In this document: positions 1 through 9,550 of the stretch, in pieces
Layout of the letters: each line of letters begins with the position of its first letter
How positions within the stretch are numbered: the first letter of the stretch is position 1
DNA from: CBDCZY01 sp965224745
Lineage (GTDB): Bacteria; Pseudomonadota; Gammaproteobacteria; Methylococcales; Methylomonadaceae
DNA length: 64,000 bases
NCBI GenBank assembly: GCA_965224745.1
Contig: CBDCZY010000009.1
Location: forward strand, 682,001 to 746,000
Reading direction: 5' to 3'
Notes under the pieces: generated by a model
Database searches by the model: none
The model's input: the letters and a program-made list of their open reading frames with translations, nothing else
What the model was told of the DNA's origin: nothing
Program-made: the position numbers and the translations under genes

Positions 1-671
1 CTAAAGCAATGATAGTTCCGCACGCCGGTTACATTTATTCTGGTGCCTTTGCGGCCTCTGCGTATAACCGATTGCGCCAAGTCACCAATAATATCAATCG
101 GGTCGTTATCCTTGGTCCATCTCATTACCACGCTTTTAAGGGTGTTGCAGCTTGTAACGCTGACACCTTTACAACACCGCTTGGTGATATTCAAGTGGAT
201 GCAGAAACCATTAAACAATTATTCGATTTGAAATTTGTTGCGACCATCAACGAAGCCCATGCTCACGAACACTCACTGGAAGTTCAACTACCCTTTTTGC
301 AGCATATTTTGCAAAATTTTCTGTTAGTCCCTTTGGTAGTCGGGGACACGACACCTGAACATGTCTGTAAAATTTTAGAGAACGTTTGGAATGGTCCAGA
401 AACGCTCATCGTCATCAGTTCAGATCTTAGTCATTTTGAAAATTATACGACCGCACAATCGATAGACAGAGCAACATCACAAACCATTGAAAAACTTCAA
501 TATGAACAACTCTCTGCAGACTCAGCGTGTGGCAGAATACCCATTAGCGGCCTGCTGTCGCTAGCTCGCAAACAAAACTACCAGGTCAAAATGATTGATC
601 TTGGAAATTCAGGCGATACTGGCGGCGATAAAAACCGGGTAGTAGGATACGGTGCCTATGTCCTTGAGTGA
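1..671 (+). CDS. amrB: AmmeMemoRadiSam system protein B (MEMO1 family), 5' partial
   Basis: The reading frame is open to the left window edge, so the true start lies upstream; the first internal Met is at 9. The visible 220 residues begin with the family hallmark PHAGYIYSG and contain GPSHYH and SSDLSHF, as in MEMO1 proteins, which share the fold of non-haem iron dioxygenases. Known context is a three-gene set with an AMMECR1 protein and a radical SAM enzyme; the AMMECR1 partner follows immediately with overlap. The biochemical role is unsettled. Function of this copy is inferred from family and context only. Confidence 0.9.
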   Translation, partial: KAMIVPHAGYIYSGAFAASAYNRLRQVTNNINRVVILGPSHYHAFKGVAACNADTFTTPLGDIQVDAETIKQLFDLKFVATINEAHAHEHSLEVQLPFLQHILQNFLLVPLVVGDTTPEHVCKILENVWNGPETLIVISSDLSHFENYTTAQSIDRATSQTIEKLQYEQLSADSACGRIPISGLLSLARKQNYQVKMIDLGNSGDTGGDKNRVVGYGAYVLE

Positions 672-1218
672 TCAAGAACAACTTCAGCTCATCGACATTG
701 CTAAGTTCTCAATTATCCACGGGCTTGATTACGACAAGCCTTGTTTACCAAACTCACAAGACATTCCATTAGCATTAAATCTGAAACAAGCTAGTTTTGT
801 TACGCTATTAGTCAAACAGCAATTACGCGGCTGTATCGGTCATTTGGATGCTATTCAACCGCTTGCTGTCGATGTCGCTCAAAATGCGTATTACGCGGCT
901 TTCAAAGATACTCGTTTCACCCCGCTGACCAAGAAAGAATGGCCAAAAATAGAGATCCATTTATCCATTTTAAGCTTACCAAAAATAATAAAGTTTAGTA
1001 GTGAACAAAACCTTATTGAGCAATTGGTTCCTTACCAAGACGGACTAATCCTCGAGGATCAAAACATGCGTGCAACATTTCTACCCAGTGTTTGGAAAAA
1101 CCTGCCTGAACCAGATCTGTTTTTGCAACAACTCAAACTTAAAGCTGGATTCCAGAGAGACTATTGGTCAGATACTGCTACAGCTTATCGCTATAGCACA
1201 GAAATAATAATAGGTTAA
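658..1218 (+). CDS. amrA: AmmeMemoRadiSam system protein A (AMMECR1 domain)
   Basis: A protein of about 186 residues of the AMMECR1 family; the core motif LRGCIGHLDAIQPL is seen near residue 60. Two starts are possible, GTG 652 and ATG 658; ATG is preferred. Either start overlaps the end of the upstream MEMO-like gene, which indicates translational coupling. The radical SAM third member of the system is not visible downstream, because the next gene is on the opposite strand. The stop codon touches the left arm of a long palindromic repeat that probably serves as a transcript end. Confidence 0.88.
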   Translation: MSLSDQEQLQLIDIAKFSIIHGLDYDKPCLPNSQDIPLALNLKQASFVTLLVKQQLRGCIGHLDAIQPLAVDVAQNAYYAAFKDTRFTPLTKKEWPKIEIHLSILSLPKIIKFSSEQNLIEQLVPYQDGLILEDQNMRATFLPSVWKNLPEPDLFLQQLKLKAGFQRDYWSDTATAYRYSTEIIIG

Positions 1219-1380
1219 GGAGCGAAAATTTAATAATATCCGGAAGTTTGGCGCAGGATTATTGTTCGTGTTCAAGGCGTAGAAACAGGCGCATAGCAGG
1301 CTACGCAACTTTTTCTACAACGTCGAAGACGGACAAAAAGACAAGTCAAAATGCGGATATTATTAAATCCTCGCTCCTAA
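1215..1380. repeat. Long palindromic repeat, copy A
   Basis: The 166-bp element lies between two convergent genes. The left end TTAAGGAGCG, followed by ATTTAATAATATCCG, is matched by the reverse complement of the right end (TTAGGAGCG, then ATTTAATAATATCCG). The centre holds GCATAGCAGGCTACGC and segments such as TTCAAGGCGTAG, which recur in copies B and C. It could fold into a very long hairpin and could act as a bidirectional terminator. Confidence 0.85.
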
Positions 1381-1383
1381 CTA

Positions 1384-3654
1384 TTAGCCAACTTGATTCT
1401 TGCCAACTTTAATCACGTGATAAGGTAATTCTGACGAAACGTTTGCAGAACCTTTTTCATTCAGCTGATCGAAATACTTAAGATAAAATTTAATCGGCCC
1501 ATCTTCTGGAAAATGGTGTTGTAATGCTAAAAAGCATTTTTTAGCAGCCTCTAACTGCTCGTTTTTGAAATATTGCAAAGCATCTGCGAACTCGCCGAGA
1601 AGAGTGACACTGGTTTTAGCAACATCAGCATCAGTTAATCCGACCAACTCATAAATCGTAATAGGTCGTCTTTTTCCCTCTAATAAAAACGACCCCAGCT
1701 CGCGCTGCACAAAGTTTGTTAAGCCTTCAATAGTGTCTTGTGAAACTAACATCCGAGTCCCTAACGCTTTATTTAATCCTTCTATGCGCGAAGCGGTATT
1801 AACAGTGTCTCCAACCGCTCGATATTCGAAATGGTCAACTGAACCCACATTGCCAAGTCTCATTGAACCGAAGTGCAAGCCTATGCGGGTAGGTAACTGA
1901 TGAGGTTGAGATAAATTGAATTGTTCAACGATTTGGTTAATTAGTAACGCCGCCTTGCAAGCATTTTGCCGAGTGCTAACGTTGTCACTGGGATCGGCCC
2001 AAATGGCTAGCATGGCATCTCCGATGACATCTGAAACAAAACCGCCCTGTTGTTTAACCGGACGAAAGATTTCAGCATAATAACGATTCATTAAGTCGCC
2101 CAGCTCCATTGGCGGTATAGTTTCAGCCAGACTGGTGTATTTACCAGCATCGGTTGCCATACATACCCCAGATTTTAATTCGCTGATGACCTCCATCTTA
2201 GACGAACCTTGCTGCATTGAAATTTGCTCAACCACATCACCCGGCAAATAAAAACTCATAGCCCGATGCATGGATTGATGCTGCCGCTGCTTGCTTCGAT
2301 AATGAGCAATGGAAGTCACCAATACGATGAGTGGGCCTTGAAGAAATACAGGGATAAATAATGGCAACCAAACATGCTGGCGAACAAACATGAAGTAAGC
2401 AATAGTTATAGCAATTCCACTGACAACAACAATGAAAAAAAGCATTCGCTTAAATATACATTTTCTACAAATAAAGCTTAACAAAATAACCCAGCCAAGG
2501 ATCATAAACAGCTGATAAGTCCCACTTAAAGGTTTTATCCATGTGTTTTCAGACAAATTTGCAAAAGCAGAAGCGACCATTTCTACTGGATCAACGGTAG
2601 CGCCAGCATTTTTCGAGTAGACGGTATAGAAACCTTGATTTCTTTCTGCCTGAAGATTGTCGGAATACCCTATAAATACCACTTTTTGATCGAAAAAGTC
2701 TTGCTCCAATAATTCATCATTGATTACTTTGTAGAAGGGTACTGTTTCAATCGTTCGAGCAGGTCCATAGTGATTAAAATAAAGACTTTCATTATTTAAA
2801 AAAGCCATCCAAGACAGGATTAAACGCTTTTTTTTTCGGGACATTGAAGCATTCTTAACGGCTTCTGAAAACTTTTGTTTTAAATCTGGGTATTCGTTAA
2901 AAGCTTGCCGAACCAATCTCAACACAATCACTAAATGATTTATCTTATTCTCAACATTCAAGCTAGGTGGAAGCTTTTGTTCAATCAAAGGGAGATGCTG
3001 CTTTACCAAGCGGAGAAATGCCGGATAAGCTTTATTGGCAAAATAAAGATAAAAAACGCTGACTGGCAGCGTAGGAATACCACCTGCAGTTGATTTATAG
3101 GTCCAAAACTGGTTAACAGATGATGCCGTTTTAGGCAGCAGAAAAGGTGCGGTCACTTGGGCCGCTTGATCAAACAATGGCAAAGGATCAACAATTCGAT
3201 CGTATTGAATAGCAAATGTATCCTTCCCTGCGTTTTGGCTAAACGGAATAGCACTTCGTTTAACATAGTTGCTCAAAACAACATTTTGCTGACTTTTCAT
3301 CGCTTCGGCCAATTTTTGATCAACCGCCCGTTCACTTTTTTCATCAAAAATAACGTCAAATGCGATGATTTCAGCTTTCTGATGATTCAAAGTTTCAACC
3401 ACGTCAGTTAGCAATGTTCGAGGCCAACGATCAGGCTCATCAGGTAAGTGAAGAAAATTCGCTGAGGCGTTATCTATACTAATAATAACCAGATTTTTGG
3501 GTGGTGAAATAGCGCCTCGAACGATAAACAAACTATTTAGGCTGAACTTTTCTTCCAAAAAAAGGCCCAGCGTCGTTTGCGAAAGAATGGCACCCAATAC
3601 TCCAATCAGAACAATGGCACAAAACGTTTTGGATGACCCAATAGCAAAACTCAT
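1384..3654 (-). CDS. CHASE2-domain class III adenylate/guanylate cyclase
   Basis: A 756-residue membrane protein. An N-terminal membrane segment (about 8-30) is followed by an extracytoplasmic CHASE2 sensor (about 35-370), with the typical opening VIISIDNASANFL, then about three membrane helices (about 380-455) and a class III cyclase domain (about 490-680). Metal-binding Asp residues are visible in CMATDAGKYT and IGDAMLAIW, and the transition-state Asn/Arg in TVNTASRIEG. A short TPR-like tail follows. The family makes a cyclic nucleotide in response to a periplasmic signal. The purine-selecting positions are not canonical (see findings), so cAMP or cGMP cannot be assigned. It is transcribed alone, convergent with amrA. 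Confidence 0.92.
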   Translation of the reverse strand: MSFAIGSSKTFCAIVLIGVLGAILSQTTLGLFLEEKFSLNSLFIVRGAISPPKNLVIISIDNASANFLHLPDEPDRWPRTLLTDVVETLNHQKAEIIAFDVIFDEKSERAVDQKLAEAMKSQQNVVLSNYVKRSAIPFSQNAGKDTFAIQYDRIVDPLPLFDQAAQVTAPFLLPKTASSVNQFWTYKSTAGGIPTLPVSVFYLYFANKAYPAFLRLVKQHLPLIEQKLPPSLNVENKINHLVIVLRLVRQAFNEYPDLKQKFSEAVKNASMSRKKKRLILSWMAFLNNESLYFNHYGPARTIETVPFYKVINDELLEQDFFDQKVVFIGYSDNLQAERNQGFYTVYSKNAGATVDPVEMVASAFANLSENTWIKPLSGTYQLFMILGWVILLSFICRKCIFKRMLFFIVVVSGIAITIAYFMFVRQHVWLPLFIPVFLQGPLIVLVTSIAHYRSKQRQHQSMHRAMSFYLPGDVVEQISMQQGSSKMEVISELKSGVCMATDAGKYTSLAETIPPMELGDLMNRYYAEIFRPVKQQGGFVSDVIGDAMLAIWADPSDNVSTRQNACKAALLINQIVEQFNLSQPHQLPTRIGLHFGSMRLGNVGSVDHFEYRAVGDTVNTASRIEGLNKALGTRMLVSQDTIEGLTNFVQRELGSFLLEGKRRPITIYELVGLTDADVAKTSVTLLGEFADALQYFKNEQLEAAKKCFLALQHHFPEDGPIKFYLKYFDQLNEKGSANVSSELPYHVIKVGKNQVG

Positions 3655-3941
3655 GAGCCCACGTCAACTTGTCGTAATAATCGATTCTTAAACATTGATT
3701 TTAATACTTTCTGTTAAAAAACCTGTTGACATCAGACAAACGTTTGCAAACTGATTATATATTAGTTTTGGCCAGAATTTCCGCAGCACCAGGATAAAAC
3801 AGTCAATTCTTTTATCTCTGGATAGCGCTACACGGTTATTTATTTTTAGCCTTTACCTTTGAAAAACACCGAGCTTGAACTAAGGTTAACTAATGTATTG
3901 CCATTCTGGCTGATCAATCTTTTTCTTTTTTTGGTGAAACT

Positions 3942-4979
3942 ATGGATATTGCGGAACTTCTGGCATTTTCGGTAAAAAACAAAGCGTCTGACTTACATAT
4001 GTCAGCAGGCCTGCCGCCGATGATACGAGTCGATGGCGACATTAGAAGAATTAATGTCCCGGCTTTGGAACATAAAGAAGTCCATGCCATGATTTATGAC
4101 ATCATGAATGATAAGCAGCGCCGTGACTACGAAGAATTTCTGGAAACTGATTTCTCGTTTAATCTGCCTGGCATCGCTCGTTTTCGTGTCAACGCGTTCA
4201 ATCAAGAACGAGGCTCTGGCGCTGTGTTCAGAACCATTCCATCAGAAGTTTTATCGTTGGAAGATCTCAATGCCCCTAAATTTTTCGAGCAAATAACGAC
4301 ACATCCAAGAGGACTGGTCTTAGTTACAGGGCCCACCGGTTCAGGCAAATCAACCACTTTAGCAGCAATGATTAATCATCTTAATCATACTAATTATTCG
4401 CATATTTTAACCATTGAAGACCCCATCGAATTCGTGCATGAAAGTCAAAAATCTCTAATTAACCAAAGAGAGGTACATCGCGATACCCACGGGTTTGAAA
4501 ATGCCTTGCGATCAGCCTTGCGAGAAGATCCAGATGTCATTCTAGTTGGTGAAATGCGGGATTTGGAAACTATTCGTCTCGCCCTCACTGCGGCAGAAAC
4601 GGGTCATTTGGTATTTGGTACGCTACATACCACTTCAGCAGCTAAAACCATCGACCGAATCATCGACGTTTTTCCTGCTGCAGAAAAAGATATGATCCGA
4701 TCGATGTTATCGGAATCACTGCAAGCCGTTATTTCACAAACCTTATTGAAAAAAACTGGCGGAGGTCGAGTCGCTGCACACGAAATCATGGTGGGTACTG
4801 CGGCAATACGAAACTTGATTCGAGAGGCCAAAGTGGCACAAATGTATTCAGCCATCCAAACGGGTCGCCGTGATGGTATGCAGACTCTGGATCAAAATCT
4901 CAAAGAGTTAGTCGATAAAGGCACCATTAATGCTAAAACCGCCCAGCATAAAGCGGTCAACAAAGATATGTTTAGATAA
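3942..4979 (+). CDS. pilT: Type IV pilus retraction ATPase PilT
   Basis: 345 residues, the usual PilT length. Walker A GPTGSGKST lies at about 130-138, the Walker B region at ILVGEMRD, the His box at HLVFGTLHTTSA, and the C-terminal AIQTGRRDGMQTLDQ motif matches the AIRNLIRE/AIQTG signature needed for retraction in PilT. It is a cytoplasmic hexameric motor at the pilus base. A short GGTGA ribosome site precedes the ATG. The pilU gene follows after 17 bp, so the two are probably cotranscribed. Confidence 0.97.
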   Translation: MDIAELLAFSVKNKASDLHMSAGLPPMIRVDGDIRRINVPALEHKEVHAMIYDIMNDKQRRDYEEFLETDFSFNLPGIARFRVNAFNQERGSGAVFRTIPSEVLSLEDLNAPKFFEQITTHPRGLVLVTGPTGSGKSTTLAAMINHLNHTNYSHILTIEDPIEFVHESQKSLINQREVHRDTHGFENALRSALREDPDVILVGEMRDLETIRLALTAAETGHLVFGTLHTTSAAKTIDRIIDVFPAAEKDMIRSMLSESLQAVISQTLLKKTGGGRVAAHEIMVGTAAIRNLIREAKVAQMYSAIQTGRRDGMQTLDQNLKELVDKGTINAKTAQHKAVNKDMFR

Positions 4980-4996
4980 TTTAGAGAGTATTTATT

Positions 4997-6127
4997 ATGG
5001 ATTTCAATTCGTTACTAAAATTGATGGTGGAAAAAAAAGCCTCCGATTTGTTTATTACTGCCAACCGCGCTCCTTCTTTGAAAGTTAACGGTAAAATCAG
5101 CGAAGTTTCAAAAACTCAATTATCTGCCGAAACCACAGAACAAGTGGTCAAAAGCATTATGAATAAAAGGCTGCAAGATGAGTTTGATAACACTAAAGAA
5201 TGTAATTTTGGCTATAGCGTTCCTGCACTAGGTCGTTTCCGAGTTAGCGCATTTTATCAAAGAGATGCAGCAGGAATGGTAATCAGACGTATTGAGACCA
5301 ACATTCCAGACCCTGAAGACCTTCATTTACCGCCAATTCTCAAAGATTTGGTCATGTATAAACGAGGTTTGGTGATCTTTGTCGGTGCGACAGGCACGGG
5401 TAAATCGACCTCTCTAGCCTCATTAATCAAACACCGCAACACAAATACCGACGGCCACATCATTACCATTGAAGATCCGGTGGAGTTCCTCCACCCCCAC
5501 ATAGGTTGCGTTGTTACGCAACGAGAAGTGGGAATCGACACCGAATCTTATGAAGTGGCGCTAAAAAACACTTTGCGGCAAGCGCCTGATGTAATTTTAA
5601 TTGGTGAAATTCGAACACGAGAAACCATGCAGCAAGCGATCTCTTTTGCAGAAACAGGCCATTTATGCCTGTCGACTTTGCATGCTAATAATGCAAACCA
5701 GGCTCTGGATCGAATTCTGCATTTTTTCCCTGAATCCATGCATGGGCAATTGTTCATGGATTTATCATTGAACCTCAAAGGGATCGTGGCTCAGCAGCTA
5801 ATCAGAAGAATCGATGGCAAAGGGCGGTATCCAGCATTAGAAATTTTGATCAATACTCCAATGGCCTCAGATTTAATTCAAAAAGGCGAAATACACAAAC
5901 TCAAAGAGTTGATGAAAAACTCGAAAGAGCAAGGTATGAATACGTTTGATCAAGCACTTTACGAGTTATACGCAGACGGAAAAATCAGCTACGAAGAAGC
6001 TATCAACGCCGCCGATTCACGTAATGAAGTCAGGCTAATGATCAAACTTAACCCTCGAACCGCTGACAAACACGAAGCTGATAGTCGCATGCATTTGTCC
6101 GAAGAAGAAGAAAATCAAGCGTTCTAA
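4997..6127 (+). CDS. pilU: PilT/PilU-family type IV pilus ATPase PilU
   Basis: 376 residues with the PilU order: N-terminal PAS-like domain, Walker A GATGTGKST at about 130-138, ILIGEIRTRETM (Walker B), and HLCLSTLHANNANQALDR. The charged C-terminal tail rich in Glu is typical of PilU. It is a retraction motor that works with PilT. It lies 17 bp downstream of pilT. A paralogue of the same type lies alone at 36.2 kb. A long palindromic repeat follows about 110 bp downstream. Confidence 0.96.
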   Translation: MDFNSLLKLMVEKKASDLFITANRAPSLKVNGKISEVSKTQLSAETTEQVVKSIMNKRLQDEFDNTKECNFGYSVPALGRFRVSAFYQRDAAGMVIRRIETNIPDPEDLHLPPILKDLVMYKRGLVIFVGATGTGKSTSLASLIKHRNTNTDGHIITIEDPVEFLHPHIGCVVTQREVGIDTESYEVALKNTLRQAPDVILIGEIRTRETMQQAISFAETGHLCLSTLHANNANQALDRILHFFPESMHGQLFMDLSLNLKGIVAQQLIRRIDGKGRYPALEILINTPMASDLIQKGEIHKLKELMKNSKEQGMNTFDQALYELYADGKISYEEAINAADSRNEVRLMIKLNPRTADKHEADSRMHLSEEEENQAF

Positions 6128-6236
6128 TCAAAAACAGCCTTTTTTTTTACTTATCCAGACTTGATCTGACAGCTTGTCTTCTTGCAGTTTCTGTCAGAAT
6201 ATACTTCACGCGGCTAGTTTGATTCGACAGCATCTT

Positions 6237-6402
6237 TCCTAAGGAACGTTCACGAAATAACTACGACAACTAACTTGTTTTTTTGTCCGTCTTTGGTGTT
6301 GTGGCAACAGTTGCGTAGCCTGCTATGCGTCTGTTGCCACGCCTTGAAGACAAACAAAAACCCCGCACTAGTTGCCGAACTTATTCCGTGCGCGTTCCTA
6401 AG
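6237..6402. repeat. Long palindromic repeat, copy B
   Basis: This copy is inverted relative to copy A. The left arm CCTAAGGAACGTTCACG and the reverse complement of the right arm (CTTAGGAACGCGCACGG) pair, followed by further paired ACTA/CAACTA tracts. The core GTTGCGTAGCCTGCTATGCG is shared with the reverse complement of copy A. It lies between pilU and glyQ. Together with flanking sequence it fills the 6128-6550 gap, in which no gene is seen. A TATAAT box at 6520-6525 lies just upstream of glyQ without a well-spaced -35. Confidence 0.82.
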
Positions 6403-6554
6403 CTAAACTAATAAGTATGATAACTCGTTAGCTACAGAGTTATTACGCAACCACACCTAAACAGCTTTCCCCCAATTTCAAAGCCCTATTTGTTGATACT
6501 CGATAGTAGAACTTTCAGCTATAATGATCGGTTTTGAATATTAAGATCATTATA

Positions 6555-7478
6555 GTGGCAAGCACTTCACACGATTTAACAACGTTCCAAGGTCTGATAT
6601 TAGCTTTGCAAGAATATTGGTCCATGCAAGGGTGTATCTTATTACAACCTCTCGATATGGAAGTGGGGGCAGGAACCTTTCATCCTGCAACTTTTTTGCG
6701 TTCAATAGGTCCTGAACCCTGGCATACAGCCTATGTTCAGCCTTCCCGACGTCCGACCGATGGACGCTTTGGCGAAAACCCTAATCGCTTGCAACATTAT
6801 TACCAATACCAGGTGTTGTTAAAACCTTCACCCGATAATATTCAGGAATTATATTTGGATTCACTGCGCTATCTTAATCTTGACTTACTGGAACATGACA
6901 TACGTTTTGTTGAGGATAATTGGGAATCCCCTACCCTTGGCGCCTGGGGTTTGGGTTGGGAAGTATGGCTAAATGGCATGGAAGTCACACAATTCACTTA
7001 TTTTCAACAAGTGGGTGGCATCAACTGCATGCCCGTCAGCGGTGAAATCACCTATGGACTCGAAAGGATTGCGATGTATCTGCAATCAGCAGAAAATGTA
7101 TATGATTTGGTTTGGACGAATGGATCTTCTGGTGCTGTTACCTATGGCGATGTTTACCATCAAAACGAAGTTGAAATGTCAGAATTCAACTTTGACCTGG
7201 CAAATGTTAGTTTTTTATTCGAGTGTTTTGAAAACTATGAACAACAATGCCAACACTTAATCGAAAAAAATTTGCCATTACCAGCCTATGAAATGGTTCT
7301 TAAAGCATCACATACCTTTAATTTATTAGATGCACGACGCGCTATATCAGTCACTGAACGTCAGCGCTACATTTTAAAAGTGAGAAACCTCGCTAAAGCA
7401 GTGGCTGAAAAATATTATCAGCGACGAGAATCACTCGGATTTCCAATGCTGAATAGTAAATCAGGAGCCCAACCATGA
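6555..7478 (+). CDS. glyQ: Glycyl-tRNA synthetase alpha subunit
   Basis: Class II synthetase alpha chain of the bacterial alpha2beta2 type. The protein shows FQGLILALQEYW near the start, CILLQPLDMEVGAGTFHPATF, and GWEVWLNGMEVTQFTYFQQ, all conserved in GlyQ. GTG 6555 is chosen because it gives about 307 residues with the usual short lead before FQGL; a TTG at 6534 would add seven residues, but a TATAAT box at 6520-6525 would place transcription start near it. The gene overlaps glyS by four bases (ATGA), so translational coupling is expected. Confidence 0.95.
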   Translation: MASTSHDLTTFQGLILALQEYWSMQGCILLQPLDMEVGAGTFHPATFLRSIGPEPWHTAYVQPSRRPTDGRFGENPNRLQHYYQYQVLLKPSPDNIQELYLDSLRYLNLDLLEHDIRFVEDNWESPTLGAWGLGWEVWLNGMEVTQFTYFQQVGGINCMPVSGEITYGLERIAMYLQSAENVYDLVWTNGSSGAVTYGDVYHQNEVEMSEFNFDLANVSFLFECFENYEQQCQHLIEKNLPLPAYEMVLKASHTFNLLDARRAISVTERQRYILKVRNLAKAVAEKYYQRRESLGFPMLNSKSGAQP

Positions 7479-9550
7479 GTGCTCAGCATTTAGATTTACT
7501 TTTCGAATTAGGAACGGAAGAACTACCACCCAAGTCACTATTAAAGCTCAGTCAATCGTTAATACAGAGCATCCAACAACGACTGACGCAATGTGATTTA
7601 TCTTTTGCTGAGTGCCAATCTTTTGCTACCCCACGTCGTTTAAGCTTTATCATTAAGGAATTAGCCACCCAACAACCCGATAAGGAGATTGAAAAGCGCG
7701 GACCTGCGCTCGCCGCAGCATTTCAAGATGATGGTTCTCCAAGCAAAGCTGCCCTGGGATTTGCCAAAAGTTGCAAAACAACTTTTGAACAACTGGAACG
7801 ACTGAAAACAGAAAAAGGGGAATGGCTGATCTTTCGCCAAAATGTAACAGGAGTCGCTTCTGCTGCTTTGTTACCAGATCTTATTATTCAAAGTCTCAAT
7901 GCTTTACCCATCGCTAAGAGAATGCGATGGGGCTCTAACCAGTTTGAATTTGTGCGGCCGGTTCATTGGATTATCTTATTATTCGGTCAGCAGCTGATAG
8001 ACGTTGAAATCATGGGTGCCAAATCGGATCGCATCACTTATGGACATCGCTTTCATTGTCCCGGCCCTATCAAGCTTAACTCAGCAGATGACTACCAGGA
8101 AAAACTGCGCCAAGAGGGTAAAGTCATCGCTGATTTTAATGAGCGTCGGACTTTAATTAAAAATAAGGCTGACCAAGCAGCAAAACAAGTCAAAGGCCAA
8201 GCCCATATAGACCAAAATTTGCTGGATGAGGTCACTGCTCTATGCGAATGGCCAATCCCTATCACTGGGCAATTCGAAGAACGTTTTTTACAATTGCCTT
8301 CTGAAGTATTAATTACTTCCATGCAAACCCACCAAAAATATTTTCCGGTTCGCAACTCTGAAGGAAACCTACTGCCTTATTTTATTACTTTTAGTAATAT
8401 CGACACAACGAACCCTGAAATTGTCAAACAAGGGAATGAAAGAGTCATCTTACCAAGACTAACTGATGCCGAATTCTTTTGGAATCAAGATCGAAAAAAC
8501 AAATTGGAAAGCTATGTTCCCAAGCTATCCAATATTGTTTTTCAGGGGAAATTGGGCAGTATGGGAGAAAAAGTCGAACGTGTCGAAAATTTAGCAAAAC
8601 ACATTGCCCAGTCTCTCAATACTGATCCCCAACTGGTTATTAGAGCGGCACATCTTGCTAAAAGCGATCTCCTAACCCAAATGGTCGGAGAATTCACCGA
8701 TCTACAAGGTATCATTGGACGTTATTATGCCGAAGCCGAAGGAGAACCAAAAGAAGTAGCTTTAGCCATTGAGCAACAATATTGGCCAAAACAATCGGGA
8801 GGGGAAACACCCAACTTTCTCACGGGACAAATGTTATCTATTGCCGAAAAACTGGATACCTTAATCGGCATTTTCAGCGCAGGTATGATACCAACAGGCG
8901 ACAAAGATCCATTTGGATTACGACGCGCTGCATTAGGTATCATTCGGATTTTGATTGAACACCGGCTTGATTTGGATTTAGCTGAACTGATCAATATATC
9001 AGTAACGTCATTTAAACACGAGTTTGATGCTTCGGCGACCAAATCCCTGGTATTAAATTTCATCTATGAACGTTTGCGAGGCTATTTTCTCGAACAGCAA
9101 TATACTCATAATGAGATTGAGTCAGTCCTTTCGGTTCGTCCTACCAACCTGATGGATTTTGAACTTCGCTTACAAGCCGTTAAACAATTTTCCGAGCTTG
9201 CTGAAGCAGAAAGCTTGACCAGTGCCAACAAAAGAATAAGAAATATCTTAAAAAAATCAGAAACTCCCCGAACCGTGAGTTTAGAAATGTTAGTCGAGCC
9301 AGAAGAAAAAACGCTACTCGAACGGTTTATTAAAGTCCAAACGGTCGTCACACCGATGCTCGAAAAACAAGACTATACAGCTGCTTTAACTCAGTTGGCA
9401 GAGTTAAAAGAACCGGTTGACCAGTTCTTTGATAATGTGATGGTCATGTGTGATGACCCTAACCTCAGAAATTGTCGGTTAAATTTATTAGATCAGGTCA
9501 GTTCGCTTTTTCTCAAAATAGCTGATATTTCTAGATTGTCTTTAAAATAA
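7475..9550 (+). CDS. glyS: Glycyl-tRNA synthetase beta subunit
   Basis: 691 residues, the standard GlyS length. It starts MSAQHLDLLFELGTEELP, the conserved N-terminus, with RLSFIIKELA, KRMRWGSNQFEFVRPVHW, and the HD-type core DLLTQMVGEFTDLQGIIGRYYA. The C-terminal region binds the anticodon arm in this family. The start overlaps glyQ (ATGA) and the end overlaps gmhB (TAATG), so glyQ-glyS-gmhB-plsC form a tight operon. Confidence 0.97.
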   Translation: MSAQHLDLLFELGTEELPPKSLLKLSQSLIQSIQQRLTQCDLSFAECQSFATPRRLSFIIKELATQQPDKEIEKRGPALAAAFQDDGSPSKAALGFAKSCKTTFEQLERLKTEKGEWLIFRQNVTGVASAALLPDLIIQSLNALPIAKRMRWGSNQFEFVRPVHWIILLFGQQLIDVEIMGAKSDRITYGHRFHCPGPIKLNSADDYQEKLRQEGKVIADFNERRTLIKNKADQAAKQVKGQAHIDQNLLDEVTALCEWPIPITGQFEERFLQLPSEVLITSMQTHQKYFPVRNSEGNLLPYFITFSNIDTTNPEIVKQGNERVILPRLTDAEFFWNQDRKNKLESYVPKLSNIVFQGKLGSMGEKVERVENLAKHIAQSLNTDPQLVIRAAHLAKSDLLTQMVGEFTDLQGIIGRYYAEAEGEPKEVALAIEQQYWPKQSGGETPNFLTGQMLSIAEKLDTLIGIFSAGMIPTGDKDPFGLRRAALGIIRILIEHRLDLDLAELINISVTSFKHEFDASATKSLVLNFIYERLRGYFLEQQYTHNEIESVLSVRPTNLMDFELRLQAVKQFSELAEAESLTSANKRIRNILKKSETPRTVSLEMLVEPEEKTLLERFIKVQTVVTPMLEKQDYTAALTQLAELKEPVDQFFDNVMVMCDDPNLRNCRLNLLDQVSSLFLKIADISRLSLK

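Noticed and set aside
6493..6525. TTGATA ... TATAAT as a glyQ promoter
   Set aside because: The spacer is 21 bases, too long for a standard sigma-70 promoter; only the -10 is convincing.
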